A DNA stretch of 37,594 nt from assembly GCA_022561775.1 (NCBI GenBank), contig JADFQO010000028.1, forward strand, positions 1 through 37,594, read 5' to 3'. Shown here one piece after another: positions 19,906-28,754 of the stretch. Position 1 is the stretch's first letter. Each line of letters opens with the position of its first letter. Origin of the DNA: Myxococcales bacterium (GTDB lineage Bacteria; Myxococcota_A; UBA9160; SMWR01). The notes under the pieces are model-generated. The model saw nothing but the letters and a program-made list of their open reading frames with translations, was not told the DNA's origin and ran no database searches. The position numbers and the translations under genes were made by a program.

Positions 19906-20607
19906 TTGGCGAAGATCAACCCGACCGAGGGACGCAAGCGCGAGCCGATCCTCTGCCTCGTCGTCGATCGCGGCGCCGTACGCGGCGATCTGACGAGATG
20001 CGTCGCGGCCGCCGTGGGCGCGGGTGTGGATTGGGTGCAGATTCGCGAACGCGACCTCGAGGGCGCTGCGCTGCTCGCGCATGCAGAGCAGATCGGCCGG
20101 GCCGCGCGACAGGCGGCCGCGCAGCGAGGGGGTCGCGTGGAAATCTTCGTCAATCGCCGCATCGATATCGCGCTCGCACTCGCTGCAGACGGTGTTCAAC
20201 TCGGATTCGACGCGGTCGACCCGAAGACCGCGCGCCGGCTACTCGGCACGGACGTCCGAATCGGAATCTCCGCCCATCACCCCGACGAGATTCGCACGGC
20301 GCCGCCCGAAGTGGATTGCGCGCAGCTCGCCCCGATCGCGCAACCGCTCTCGAAGCAGCACGCGGGCCCCACCCTCGGTGTTCGGGCTGTCGCGGAGGCG
20401 GCCCGCTGCGACATTCCGGTGATCGCCCAAGGCGGCATCACGGCAGCCAACGCGACCGCGATCGCAGCCGCCGGCGCTGCCGGAATCGCCGTGACCGGCG
20501 CAATCCTTTCGGCTCCGGACCCCGCCGTGGCCACCCGAGCGCTGCGCGCTGCGCTGGCCGCCGCGTCGCGAAGTCGCCCGGGCACCTCGCCCTCGGCGCC
20601 TCTCTGA
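19906..20607 (+). CDS. thiE: Thiamine-phosphate synthase (ThiE/TenI family)
   Basis: ThiE couples the pyrimidine and thiazole moieties to thiamine phosphate. The frame encodes VGAGVDWVQIRERDLEGAAL, FVNRRIDIALALAADGVQLG, GISAHHPDEIR, and C-terminal IPVIAQGGITAANATAIAAA, the usual ThiE blocks on a TIM barrel. There is no ATG: the likely start is a TTG at 19906 (233 aa), or a CTG at 19888 that overlaps the thiG stop codon. Some features are weaker than in canonical ThiE (LAPIAQPLSKQ replaces the usual G-P-x-F-x-T-x-T-K), so TenI-like activity cannot be ruled out. The thiS-thiG context favours ThiE. Confidence 0.82.
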   Translation: MAKINPTEGRKREPILCLVVDRGAVRGDLTRCVAAAVGAGVDWVQIRERDLEGAALLAHAEQIGRAARQAAAQRGGRVEIFVNRRIDIALALAADGVQLGFDAVDPKTARRLLGTDVRIGISAHHPDEIRTAPPEVDCAQLAPIAQPLSKQHAGPTLGVRAVAEAARCDIPVIAQGGITAANATAIAAAGAAGIAVTGAILSAPDPAVATRALRAALAAASRSRPGTSPSAPL

Positions 20608-20617
20608 AATGAGCGGG

Positions 20618-20739
20618 CTTGGAACTGAATTGGCCGGGGTTGGAGCTGAATTCGGCGGGGTTGGAACTGAATTGGCCGGGGTTGGAGCTAAATTCGGCGG
20701 GGTTGGAACTGAATTGGCCGGGGTTGGAGCTGAATGGGG
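20618..20739. repeat. 21-bp tandem repeat (42-bp higher order), about 5.8 copies
   Basis: Units start at 20618, 20639, 20660, 20681, 20702 and 20723. They alternate between GTTGGAACTGAATTGGCCGG and GTTGGAGCTGAATTCGGCGG types, so the real period is 42 bases made of two diverged 21-base halves. The array begins about ten bases after the thiE stop codon and ends about 50 bases before the preferred HtrA start. Because 21 is a multiple of three the array is open in frame with the protease, where it would read as G-T-E-L-A-G-V-G-A-E-F-G-G-V repeats. Confidence 0.92.
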
Positions 20740-20791
20740 CGCGAGGTGGGAGCGCCAATTTTCGACCCGCGGGGGGCGTCTGAGATCGCTC

Positions 20792-22126
20792 GTGGGACTC
20801 CGCGTTGCACTCGCCGCGCTCGCGCTGGGGATTTCGGCGGCGCCCGCGCTCGCCAGCGACCCATTCCTGCGACAGAACACGACCGTACGCGTCGTGAAGG
20901 AAATCGGCCCGAGCGTGGTCAACATCACGACCGAGCGCATCGTCGCCTCGCGCCACCCCTTTTCGCGCGGTGCGAATCCCTTCTTTGATTCGTTCTTCCG
21001 CGATTTCTTCGAGCCGCGGCTTCCTGAGACCGTGCAAAGTCTGGGTTCCGGAGTATTGATCGACGCCGAGCGTCACATCCTGACCAATGAACACGTGGTG
21101 GGGCGCGCGAGCCGGATCCGCGTGAGCCTCGCCGATGGAACCGAGTTCGATGCCACGTTGATCGGCGCCGATCCGAACAACGACATCGCGGTCCTCAAGG
21201 TCGATACGGACCAACGCCTACCGTGGTTGAAGCCGGGCCGATCCAACGACTTGATGGTGGGCGAGCCGGTAATCGCGATCGGCAACCCCTTCGGGCTCTC
21301 GAACACCGTCACGACAGGCGTGATCTCGGCCCTGAACCGATCGATCCGCACCGAGGGTCGCGTGTACCACGGATTTCTCCAGACCGACGCCTCGATCAAT
21401 CCGGGAAACTCGGGCGGCCCGCTCGTCAACGCCGAGGGCGAGCTGATTGCGATCACCACCGCGGTCTACGGCGGTGCTCAAGGGATCGGCTTCGCGATTC
21501 CAATCGACATCGCGAAGCGCGTGGTCGACGAACTGATCGCGCACGGCGAGGTAACCCCCGTATGGCTCGGTCTCGACTTCCAGGATCTGGATCGCCGACT
21601 CGCCGCCGCGATGGATCTGCCCCAGGACCTGCGCGGTGTGCTCGTCAATCGGGTGCTCGCGGACAGCCCGGCGCGGCGGGCCGACCTGCGACGCGGCGAT
21701 GTGGTGACCCGACTCGACGGGCGACCGATCGAATCCGCTCGCTCGTTCTACGAGACGTTGGAGATCAGTGTCACCGGACAGGATCTGCAGATCAAATTCT
21801 GGCGTGCTGGGCGGCTGCAGACGGTTCGGGTGAAACTCGAAGAGCTGCCTGTGCGCCAGGCCGCCCAATTCGTCAACGAAATGCTCGGGATGGAACTGCG
21901 GCCGAGAAAGGCCGGCGGTTACACCGTTCGCTCCGTTCGCGAGGGCAGCGGATCCGCGAGGATCGGGATTGTGGGCGGAGACCTTGTGCTCGCGATCAAT
22001 GGCACGACATTGGCCGACGATGATTCGCTGCGGCGATCCGTCTTGAGCCTGCGGGGCCGCTCCCATGCGCTGGTCGTGGTTCAGCGAGAGGGGACCCGAT
22101 ACCATCTGACGATTTCGCTGCTCTGA
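20792..22126 (+). CDS. HtrA/Deg-family periplasmic serine protease (first copy)
   Basis: This is an exported trypsin-fold protease with two PDZ domains, for quality control of envelope proteins. From the GTG at 20792 (444 aa) the product opens with a signal peptide (GLRVALAALALGISAAPALA, then SDPF). The triad is His101 (LTNEHVVG), Asp131 (NNDIAVLKV) and Ser207 (SINPGNSGGP). PDZ1 follows at about 250-340 (GVLVNRVLADSPARRADLRR) and a more diverged PDZ2 at about 360-444. The frame is open up to an ATG at 20609, but that start would place a 42-bp tandem repeat ahead of the signal peptide. It follows thiE directly and is followed by a second HtrA 122 bases downstream. Confidence 0.9.
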   Translation: MGLRVALAALALGISAAPALASDPFLRQNTTVRVVKEIGPSVVNITTERIVASRHPFSRGANPFFDSFFRDFFEPRLPETVQSLGSGVLIDAERHILTNEHVVGRASRIRVSLADGTEFDATLIGADPNNDIAVLKVDTDQRLPWLKPGRSNDLMVGEPVIAIGNPFGLSNTVTTGVISALNRSIRTEGRVYHGFLQTDASINPGNSGGPLVNAEGELIAITTAVYGGAQGIGFAIPIDIAKRVVDELIAHGEVTPVWLGLDFQDLDRRLAAAMDLPQDLRGVLVNRVLADSPARRADLRRGDVVTRLDGRPIESARSFYETLEISVTGQDLQIKFWRAGRLQTVRVKLEELPVRQAAQFVNEMLGMELRPRKAGGYTVRSVREGSGSARIGIVGGDLVLAINGTTLADDDSLRRSVLSLRGRSHALVVVQREGTRYHLTISLL

Positions 22127-22248
22127 CGCCATACGAGGGAACCCGAGCAGATCCAGCGGTTTCGATTACCGTACGAGAATCCACGGCGCGTCTCTTCCCA
22201 TTCGAGCCGTGGTCAGTTCGCCTCAGGGGAGTGACACGGGAGAGACTG

Positions 22249-23766
22249 ATGAAAGCATTGCGCATCTCAACCGCAGTTCTGTGCGCCACAGCCATCGGGA
22301 TCCTGGTCGCCTCCCTTTGGGGGCTCGAGTTCCAGCTGAGCTGGCGTGGCAACGACGCCCAGGCGATCGATTTCTTCAGCCAAGACGAAGAGGGCGACGC
22401 CGCTGATGCGGAACCCTTCTGGCACGAAAACAGCGCGGCGGAGCCCATCATCCCGATCGGCGTTCCGGCGAGCTTCGCGGATCTGGCTGAACGCGTTTCC
22501 CCCGGAGTGGTCAATATCGCAACCTCCAGAACCGTGATGCAAAATGCGCCTCGCACCCTCGAAGATTTCTTCTTCTATGGCAACCCTTTTGGAGGCGGCC
22601 ATCCCCAGCAGCCGAGAGCACCGCGCAAGGTTCGCAGCCTCGGAAGTGGATTCGTCATTTCCGAAAATGGTTTCATCGTGACCAACAACCACGTCATCGA
22701 GAACGTGGACAAGATCACGGTGATCTTCGATGACAAAACCAAGCTCGACGCCACGGTGGTCGGGCGGGATCCGAAAACCGATATCGCATTGATCCAGGTC
22801 GAACCCGACAAGAAGCTCTTTGCGCTGCCGCTCGGCGACTCGAGCGCCGTGCGTCCGGGAGAGTGGGTGGTGGCAATCGGCAACCCCTTTGGGCTTTCGC
22901 ACACCGTCACCGCGGGAATCATCAGCGCCAAGCACCGGGTGATCAGCGGGGGCAATTACGACGACTACATCCAGACCGATGCTGCGATCAATCCCGGCAA
23001 CTCGGGTGGACCGCTGCTCAATCTTTCGGGTGAGGTGATCGGCATTAACACCGCCATCAACCCGCAGGCCAATACGATCGGATTTGCGGTCCCGATCGAC
23101 ATGGCCAAGGCCATTCTTCCCCAGCTCCGCAGCGCGGGGCACGTCACGCGCGGTTGGCTCGGCGTGATGATCCAGACGATCACTCCCGAACTCGCCAAAG
23201 AACTCGAGCTCCAGGACGAATCGGGCGCGCTGGTGTCGAAGGTCGTGCCAGACGGCCCAGCCGCGAAAGCGGGGGTCGAGCGCTCCGACGTCATCGTCGA
23301 ATTCGACGGCCAGCCGATCGAGGATTTGAGCGCGCTGCCGAGGGCAGTTGCCGAAACAGCCGTGGGCAAGACGGTCAAGGTCGTCATCGTTCGCGACGGC
23401 AAGCGAAAGACCCTGCGCGTGAAGGTCGGCGAATTGGACCAGCCCGAATTGAGCGAACTCGCCAGGAAGCCGGCGAAGGGCCCGGCAGAATTCGGGCTGG
23501 TGGTTCAGGATTTGAACCCGGAACTCGCGAAGCGACTCGGACTCGACACGACCGAGGGGGTACTCATCACCTCCGTGCAACCCGGGAGCCCGGCGGATGA
23601 TGCACAGCTTCGCAGAGGCGACGTGATCCTCGAGGTCGACCGGTCCGAGATCGAAGACGTCGAGGACCTGCGGGCTCAGCTCGACGCAGCCGATGACGGC
23701 GCGCTGTTCCTGATCCGCCGGGGAGACGCGACGATTTTCGTCCCCATCAAACGCAGCACCGGCTAG
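22249..23766 (+). CDS. HtrA/DegP-MucD-like serine protease (second copy)
   Basis: The 505-aa protein starts with one hydrophobic segment (ALRISTAVLCATAIGILVAS), a membrane anchor or signal sequence, followed by an acidic linker. The triad is His148 (VTNNHVIE), Asp178 (KTDIALIQV) and Ser252 (INPGNSGGP). Two PDZ domains follow: about 315-400 (GALVSKVVPDGPAAKAGVER) and about 425-500 (GVLITSVQPGSPADDAQLRR). The ATG at 22249 has GGGAGAG about five bases upstream; a GTG at 22231 is possible. It is closer to canonical DegP/MucD than the first copy. Confidence 0.93.
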   Translation: MKALRISTAVLCATAIGILVASLWGLEFQLSWRGNDAQAIDFFSQDEEGDAADAEPFWHENSAAEPIIPIGVPASFADLAERVSPGVVNIATSRTVMQNAPRTLEDFFFYGNPFGGGHPQQPRAPRKVRSLGSGFVISENGFIVTNNHVIENVDKITVIFDDKTKLDATVVGRDPKTDIALIQVEPDKKLFALPLGDSSAVRPGEWVVAIGNPFGLSHTVTAGIISAKHRVISGGNYDDYIQTDAAINPGNSGGPLLNLSGEVIGINTAINPQANTIGFAVPIDMAKAILPQLRSAGHVTRGWLGVMIQTITPELAKELELQDESGALVSKVVPDGPAAKAGVERSDVIVEFDGQPIEDLSALPRAVAETAVGKTVKVVIVRDGKRKTLRVKVGELDQPELSELARKPAKGPAEFGLVVQDLNPELAKRLGLDTTEGVLITSVQPGSPADDAQLRRGDVILEVDRSEIEDVEDLRAQLDAADDGALFLIRRGDATIFVPIKRSTG

Positions 23767-23789
23767 GAGCCTGACTCACGACGCGAAAT

Positions 23790-23902
23790 CGGTGTTGAGC
23801 ACACGATTCAATTCAATTGGGGACGGTGTTGAACACACGATTCAATTGGGGACGGTGTTAAACACACGATTCAATTGGGGACGGTGTTAAACACACGATT
23901 AA
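23790..23902. repeat. 29-bp tandem array, about 3.8 copies (array A)
   Basis: Full units begin at 23819, 23848 and 23877 with GGGGACGGTGTT and run through ACACACGATTCAATT with a strict 29-base period; a degenerate first unit starts at 23790. Copies differ mainly at GTTGAAC versus GTTAAAC. The array starts 24 bases after the second HtrA stop codon and runs straight into hairpin element A. The same CAATTGGGGACGGTGTTGA motif recurs after the kinase gene at 34541-34680. There is no variable spacer, so this is not a CRISPR. Confidence 0.92.
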
Positions 23903-23906
23903 GCAT

Positions 23907-24211
23907 GTGGGGTCTGCTCTGGGGAGCCGGGGGGAAGGGCCACTCGCTCAGAACTCGATCCGGCCAACTCGGCCCCGGCTAGTGAAGCTCAAGTCAAATC
24001 AGTCATGGTCTGCCCGGGCACGCAGCCCTTCCCCCCGGCTTCCCAGCGAAATCGCTGCTAGCGCGTGAAAAAGGACCATCGCGTTCAGCGGCTTGGTCTA
24101 ATGCGATGTCACTCGGGTGCGGTGACGGGAGGCTTGAGGGCGACATGGGGTTTGAGCCCGATGGCCTCCCGTCATCGCACCCGAGCAGCAACTCCCGCAG
24201 AGGAGTTCGAC
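23907..24211 (+). repeat. Structured dispersed element, copy A (two 22-bp hairpins)
   Basis: The element begins GTGGGGTCTGC and ends GCAGAGGAGTTCGAC; both ends are shared with copy B. It holds two long inverted repeats. The first pairs 23919-23940 with 24025-24046 (22 bp, one G-T pair, 84-base loop). The second pairs 24112-24133 with 24164-24185 (22 bp, one G-T pair, 30-base loop TTGAGGGCGACATGGGG...). A small hairpin (AACTCC/GGAGTT) follows at 24190-24207. No reading frame of note is present. Together with the array this fills the 518 bases between htrA and clpB. It could be a palindromic MITE/REP-like repeat or a structured RNA. Confidence 0.8.
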
Positions 24212-24249
24212 CAGTACGCCAATACGCAGGTTCAGCGCGATCTGGGCCC

Positions 24250-24277
24250 TTGTTCCTGCCTGCTGGGTGCATAAATT
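24250..24277 (+). promoter_or_regulatory. Candidate clpB promoter giving a leaderless start
   Basis: TTGTTC (24250-24255) and TAAATT (24272-24277) are spaced by 16 bases. If used, transcription would begin close to the ATG at 24285, so the message would have almost no leader; this agrees with the lack of a Shine-Dalgarno sequence. No CIRCE element or clear heat-shock sigma site was seen. Both hexamers match only moderately. Confidence 0.3.
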
Positions 24278-24284
24278 CCACGCT

Positions 24285-26873
24285 ATGCGGATGGACAAAC
24301 TCACGATCAAAAGCCAGGAGGCGCTCGCAGCAGCCCAATCGATCAGCAGCGCGCGAGCGCAGAGTGCGATCGAACCCGCCCACCTGCTCCGGGCACTGCT
24401 CGAGCAACCCGAGGGCAGCACGCTTCCCGTTCTCCAGAAGCTCGGTGTTCCGATCGATCGGCTCCAATCGGAGCTCGAGAAACTGATCGCCGAGATGCCC
24501 AAGGTCACGGGAGGCGCGCAACCGCAGCTGAGCCAGCGGCTGAGCGCTGCGATTGAAACCGGTTTCGCCGAGGCCGATGCGCTCAAGGACGAGTTCGTTT
24601 CCACCGAGCATCTCCTGCTCGGAATCGCCGCCGAGAAAGACGACCCAGCCGGTCGCGTGCTGCGCGAAGCGGGCGCGAATCGCGAAGCCATCCTCAAAGC
24701 CCTGGTCTCCGTACGCGGGGGTGCGCGCGTGACCGATCCCGATCCGGAGTCCAAATACCAGGCGCTCGCCAAGTTTGGCCGCGATCTCACCGACGCCGCG
24801 CGGCTCGGGAAGATCGACCCCGTCATCGGCCGCGACGACGAAATCCGGCGCGTCATCCAGGTTCTCAGCCGTCGCACCAAGAACAACCCCGTACTGATCG
24901 GCGAGCCCGGTGTCGGCAAGACCGCCATCGCCGAGGGCCTCGCCCAGCGCATCGTTGCAGGCGACGTTCCCGAATCGCTGGCGGACCGCCGCCTGGTCGC
25001 CCTCGACATCGGAGCCCTGATCGCCGGCGCGAAGTACCGCGGCGAGTTCGAAGATCGGCTGAAGGCCGTTCTGCGCGAGATCGCGGAAGCCGACGGCAAC
25101 GTGATCCTCTTCATCGACGAACTGCACACCATCGTGGGAGCGGGCGCCGCAGAAGGCGCCGCCGATGCCGCCAACATGCTCAAGCCCGCACTGGCCCGCG
25201 GAGAACTACACTGTGTCGGCGCGACCACACTGAACGAGTATCGAAAGCACATCGAGAAAGACGCTGCCCTGGAACGTCGATTCCAACCCGTGATCGTCGG
25301 CGAGCCCAGCGTCGAGGACACGATCTCGATCCTGCGCGGTCTCAAGGAGCGCTACGAAGTCCATCACGGCGTTCGCATCCAGGACGCCGCAATTGTCGCT
25401 GCGGCGACACTTTCGAATCGATACATCACCGACCGCTTTCTCCCCGACAAAGCGATCGACCTGGTCGACGAAGCCGCGAGTCGCGTGCGCGTGCAGATCG
25501 ATTCCATGCCGGAAGAGCTCGATCAGCTCGACCGCAAGTGCACCCAGCTCGAGATCGAGCGCGAGGCGCTCAAGAAAGAGACCGACGCAGCGAGTGCCGA
25601 GCGATTGGAGCGCGTCGAGCGCGAAATCGCCGAACTGCGCGAACAATGCGATGGTATGAAGGCGCGCTGGGAAAACGAGAAGAACTGCATCGCGGACCTG
25701 CGGAAGCACAAGGAGCGGCGCGAGGAACTCAACGCCGAATTCAATCGCACCCAGCGCAGCGGAAACCTCGAACGCGCTGCCGAGATCCGCTACGGCGAGC
25801 TCGTCCAGCTCGAGCAGGAGCTCGCGACGATCGAAGCCTCATTGGCGACCCTGCAGGCCGAGGGCTCCCTGCTTTCAGAAGAAGTGACGGCCGACGAAGT
25901 CGCCGAAATCGTTTCGATGTGGACCGGAATCCCCGTCAGTAAGATGCTCGAAGGGGAGCAGGAAAAGCTGCGCGAGATGGAGCAAGTGCTCCGACGGCGC
26001 GTCATCGGTCAAGAGGACGCGCTGCGTGCCGTGTCGGGCGCCGTACGTCGGGCCCGAGCCGGGCTGCAGGATCCGGATCGGCCGATCGGCTCGTTCATCT
26101 TCCTGGGTCCGACGGGTGTCGGCAAGACCGAAACCGCCCGGGCGCTGGCTGAATTTCTCTTCGACGACGAGCGCGCGATGGTGCGCATCGACATGAGCGA
26201 ATTCATGGAGAAGCACTCGGTGGCGCGTTTGATCGGCGCGCCTCCGGGATACGTGGGCTACGACGAGGGCGGTACCCTCACAGAAGCCATCCGGCGGCGA
26301 CCGTATTCGGTCGTGCTCTTCGACGAACTCGAAAAAGCCCATCCCGACGTCTTCGGCGTACTGCTGCAGATTCTCGATGACGGGCGACTGACTGACGGCC
26401 AGGGCCGGACCGTCGACTTTCGCAACGCGGTGCTGATCATGACTTCGAATATCGGCAGCGAGCACATCGTCGAACTCTCGGGGCGCGACCAGCAGGAAAT
26501 CGAGCGCCGGGTCGACGAGGCCTTGCACGCACACTTCAAGCCCGAGTTCCTCAATCGCATCGACGAGACGATCGTCTTCCACTCGCTCAGCCGCGACGAG
26601 TTCCACCAGATCGTCGACATCCAGCTGGAGCGTCTGCGCGCCCGATTGCAGCAGCGGAGACTCGAAATCGAGGTCAGCGATAGCGCGCGGGAGCTGTTGG
26701 CCGAGCGAGGCTATGACGCCCACTACGGCGCGCGACCGCTCAAGCGGGTCATTCAGAGAATGATCGAAGACCCCCTCGCGGTGCAGATCCTCGATGGCGA
26801 TTTCCCCGAGGGCTCCAAGATCGCGGTGGAGACGAACGCGGCGGGGGATGCGTTCGAATTTCGCAACGCCTGA
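24285..26873 (+). CDS. clpB: ATP-dependent chaperone ClpB
   Basis: ClpB is the hexameric disaggregase that works with DnaK. The 862-aa protein has the Clp N-domain ([15 protein letters not shown]), first AAA+ module with Walker A GEPGVGKT and [11 protein letters not shown], the coiled-coil middle domain (about residues 400-520, rich in E, R, K and L), and second AAA+ module with [29 protein letters not shown] and [16 protein letters not shown]. An intact middle domain separates it from ClpA and ClpC. Starts at 24285 or 24291 (ATG-CGG-ATG) are equally good; there is no clear Shine-Dalgarno. It converges with elp3. Confidence 0.96.
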   Translation: MRMDKLTIKSQEALAAAQSISSARAQSAIEPAHLLRALLEQPEGSTLPVLQKLGVPIDRLQSELEKLIAEMPKVTGGAQPQLSQRLSAAIETGFAEADALKDEFVSTEHLLLGIAAEKDDPAGRVLREAGANREAILKALVSVRGGARVTDPDPESKYQALAKFGRDLTDAARLGKIDPVIGRDDEIRRVIQVLSRRTKNNPVLIGEPGVGKTAIAEGLAQRIVAGDVPESLADRRLVALDIGALIAGAKYRGEFEDRLKAVLREIAEADGNVILFIDELHTIVGAGAAEGAADAANMLKPALARGELHCVGATTLNEYRKHIEKDAALERRFQPVIVGEPSVEDTISILRGLKERYEVHHGVRIQDAAIVAAATLSNRYITDRFLPDKAIDLVDEAASRVRVQIDSMPEELDQLDRKCTQLEIEREALKKETDAASAERLERVEREIAELREQCDGMKARWENEKNCIADLRKHKERREELNAEFNRTQRSGNLERAAEIRYGELVQLEQELATIEASLATLQAEGSLLSEEVTADEVAEIVSMWTGIPVSKMLEGEQEKLREMEQVLRRRVIGQEDALRAVSGAVRRARAGLQDPDRPIGSFIFLGPTGVGKTETARALAEFLFDDERAMVRIDMSEFMEKHSVARLIGAPPGYVGYDEGGTLTEAIRRRPYSVVLFDELEKAHPDVFGVLLQILDDGRLTDGQGRTVDFRNAVLIMTSNIGSEHIVELSGRDQQEIERRVDEALHAHFKPEFLNRIDETIVFHSLSRDEFHQIVDIQLERLRARLQQRRLEIEVSDSARELLAERGYDAHYGARPLKRVIQRMIEDPLAVQILDGDFPEGSKIAVETNAAGDAFEFRNA

Positions 26874-26918
26874 CACGGATTCGATCGAATCGAACAGGCT
26901 GATTTGGGGCGCGGTGCC

Positions 26919-28706
26919 TCAGTACGCCGTCGGCGACCGGTGCTGATAGTGGTCGCCGTCGCTGAAACCGAGGCTTCGGTAGTAGACGCGGGTGCCCACC
27001 GCGGAGATCACCGCGAGATCCTCGAACCCCGCGTCTCGAGCGAGCTGCGCCGCGCGATCGATCAACCGCCTCCCGAGACCCCTGTGCTGGGCGCGACCCT
27101 CCGCGCGCCGACCCAGCCCGAGCGAGCCTCCGTAGACGTGGACTTCTCGAATCAGGGCACTGGTTCGCAACTCGGGATCGGGTAGCGGTACAACCGGCAG
27201 CGAGAGGCGCAGAAATGCGACGAGGCGATCCTCCGGAGTGGCAAACTCCAGGAAGTGTTCTTCGCCGATCGAGGTTCGATACACCTGGGCCTTCAGCCGC
27301 AATGCCTCTACCGAAAATCCCGATCCGCGAATTTCTCGCGCGCGAATATCCCGACAGACGCCCCCGCGACCACGCAAGCGATCTTCCGCAACCTCTCGCA
27401 GGTTCGTCATCTGATTGCCCGCCACGATGTCGCGGGAGGAGAAATCCCGGATCACGCGGGTGAGGCGGCAGTAGCTCGGGGTGCGCTCGAGGCATCCGGC
27501 GAGGAGATCGACCAACTCGTCGTGTCGATAGGGGCGCCATTCCCCCCGCTCGTAGTTGCCCATCAGCTCGGCGCTCTCGATCAGACTGCAGGGATAGAGC
27601 TTGAGCTCGTCGGGTCGAAAGTCCGGATCGTCGAAGAGGCGAGCAAAATCGTCGGCATCCTGCTCGGCTGACGAACCGAGCAGATTCGGCATCCAATGGG
27701 CGTGCAGCTTGAAGCCGGCGCCGCGAAGCAGGCGCAGCGCGCGCCGGGACGCCGCGACATCACAACCGCGCCGGTTCGCTTCCAACACCCGATCCGAGAG
27801 GCTCTGAAGCCCGATCTGGACCTTGGTCCCGCCGAGCCTCCGGATCCGCCGAACTTCTTCGGAAGAAATGTGATCCGGCCGCGTCTCGACCACGAGGCCG
27901 ACGCTGCGACAGGCAGCGGTCTCATTGACGAGATGCGCCGCTTCGAGTTCCACCCAATTCGCGCGCTCGCTCGGATCAAGCAGCGCGGGTCCATGCGTCT
28001 CGCGTAGCAGCCCGCCGACGAGTTGGTTGTAGGTGGCGTCGGATTCACGACCATTGAGTCGCGATGGCAGCTCGCGGAATCGAACCGGCGCCGCGCCGGC
28101 CTCCGCGCGGCGATCGACACCTTTGCCAAAGTCATTCAGCGCGTCGAAGCAACGCTTCACGAACCAGATCTGGTAGGCCTCCGGGTGGAACGACCAGGTT
28201 CCGCCCAGCACGATCAACTCGACCTTGGCGACGGGGTGTCCCATGCTCTGGTAGGCGCGCAGGCGATTCCAGGTCTGCAGGTAGGGGTCGAAGCGATTGT
28301 CCTCGGCCCGCTGCGCGCCGGGCTCGTTGGATAGATAGCTCTTTGGCATGCGCACATCGTTCGGACAGAAAATGCACTTGCCGGGGCACGGGTACGGCTT
28401 CGTGAGTACCGTAACGGGCGTGACACCGCTCAGCGTTCGAATCGGGCGCAGTCGCAGCCGCTCCACGAATGCTTCTGGGTCGAGATCGCGCTGGTGGGTC
28501 GAACCGAATCTTCGAAAACCGGCGATGATCTCACTGCGCGAGAAAAATCCGGTTCCACTCCGGGGGTATTTCTTGAGAATCCGATCGAGCGTTCGGGAGT
28601 CGAAATCCGACTCGCCCGCGATCTCGTCGATGATCGCTACGAGTTCCCGCCGGTGAGGCGTCGGGTCAAATTCCTTTCGCGGCCTTCGGACCGTGAGCTC
28701 CGGCAC
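26919..28706 (-). CDS. elp3: Elp3-type tRNA uridine-34 carboxymethyl/acetyl-transferase (radical SAM + GNAT)
   Basis: Elp3 is the catalytic subunit of Elongator and uses SAM radical chemistry and acetyl-CoA to build cm5U at tRNA wobble position 34. The ~595-aa protein has an N-terminal helical region, a radical-SAM core with cysteines in PYPCPGKCIFCPND (C-x3-C-x2-C), MPKSYLSNEPGAQRAEDNRF, KVELIVLGGTWSFHPEAYQ, ETRPDHISSEEVRRI and KVQIGLQSLSD. A C-terminal GNAT domain follows (HRGLGRRLIDRAAQLARDAG, VYYRSLGFSD). This is the single-polypeptide form known from archaea and some bacteria. The GTG at 28706 is preceded by GGGAGG about seven bases away; GTG/TTG codons at 28715-28709 sit too close. It diverges from the methyltransferase gene with about 48 bases between starts. 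Confidence 0.93.
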   Translation of the reverse strand: MPELTVRRPRKEFDPTPHRRELVAIIDEIAGESDFDSRTLDRILKKYPRSGTGFFSRSEIIAGFRRFGSTHQRDLDPEAFVERLRLRPIRTLSGVTPVTVLTKPYPCPGKCIFCPNDVRMPKSYLSNEPGAQRAEDNRFDPYLQTWNRLRAYQSMGHPVAKVELIVLGGTWSFHPEAYQIWFVKRCFDALNDFGKGVDRRAEAGAAPVRFRELPSRLNGRESDATYNQLVGGLLRETHGPALLDPSERANWVELEAAHLVNETAACRSVGLVVETRPDHISSEEVRRIRRLGGTKVQIGLQSLSDRVLEANRRGCDVAASRRALRLLRGAGFKLHAHWMPNLLGSSAEQDADDFARLFDDPDFRPDELKLYPCSLIESAELMGNYERGEWRPYRHDELVDLLAGCLERTPSYCRLTRVIRDFSSRDIVAGNQMTNLREVAEDRLRGRGGVCRDIRAREIRGSGFSVEALRLKAQVYRTSIGEEHFLEFATPEDRLVAFLRLSLPVVPLPDPELRTSALIREVHVYGGSLGLGRRAEGRAQHRGLGRRLIDRAAQLARDAGFEDLAVISAVGTRVYYRSLGFSDGDHYQHRSPTAY

Positions 28707-28754
28707 CAACAACACCTCCCGCCGCAGATCGGCTACTGTATCGCAGACGGCATC

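Noticed and set aside
22181-22212. CCACGGC/GCCGTGG inverted repeat between the two htrA genes as a terminator
   Set aside because: Only seven base pairs with an 18-base loop and no T run; too weak to call.
23790-23902. 29-bp repeats as a CRISPR array
   Set aside because: Units are directly adjacent with no variable spacers, and no cas genes are in the window.
26879-26892. GATTCGATCGAATC palindrome between clpB and elp3
   Set aside because: Perfect but only seven bases per arm with no loop or T run; not a credible terminator and too short to assign as an operator.
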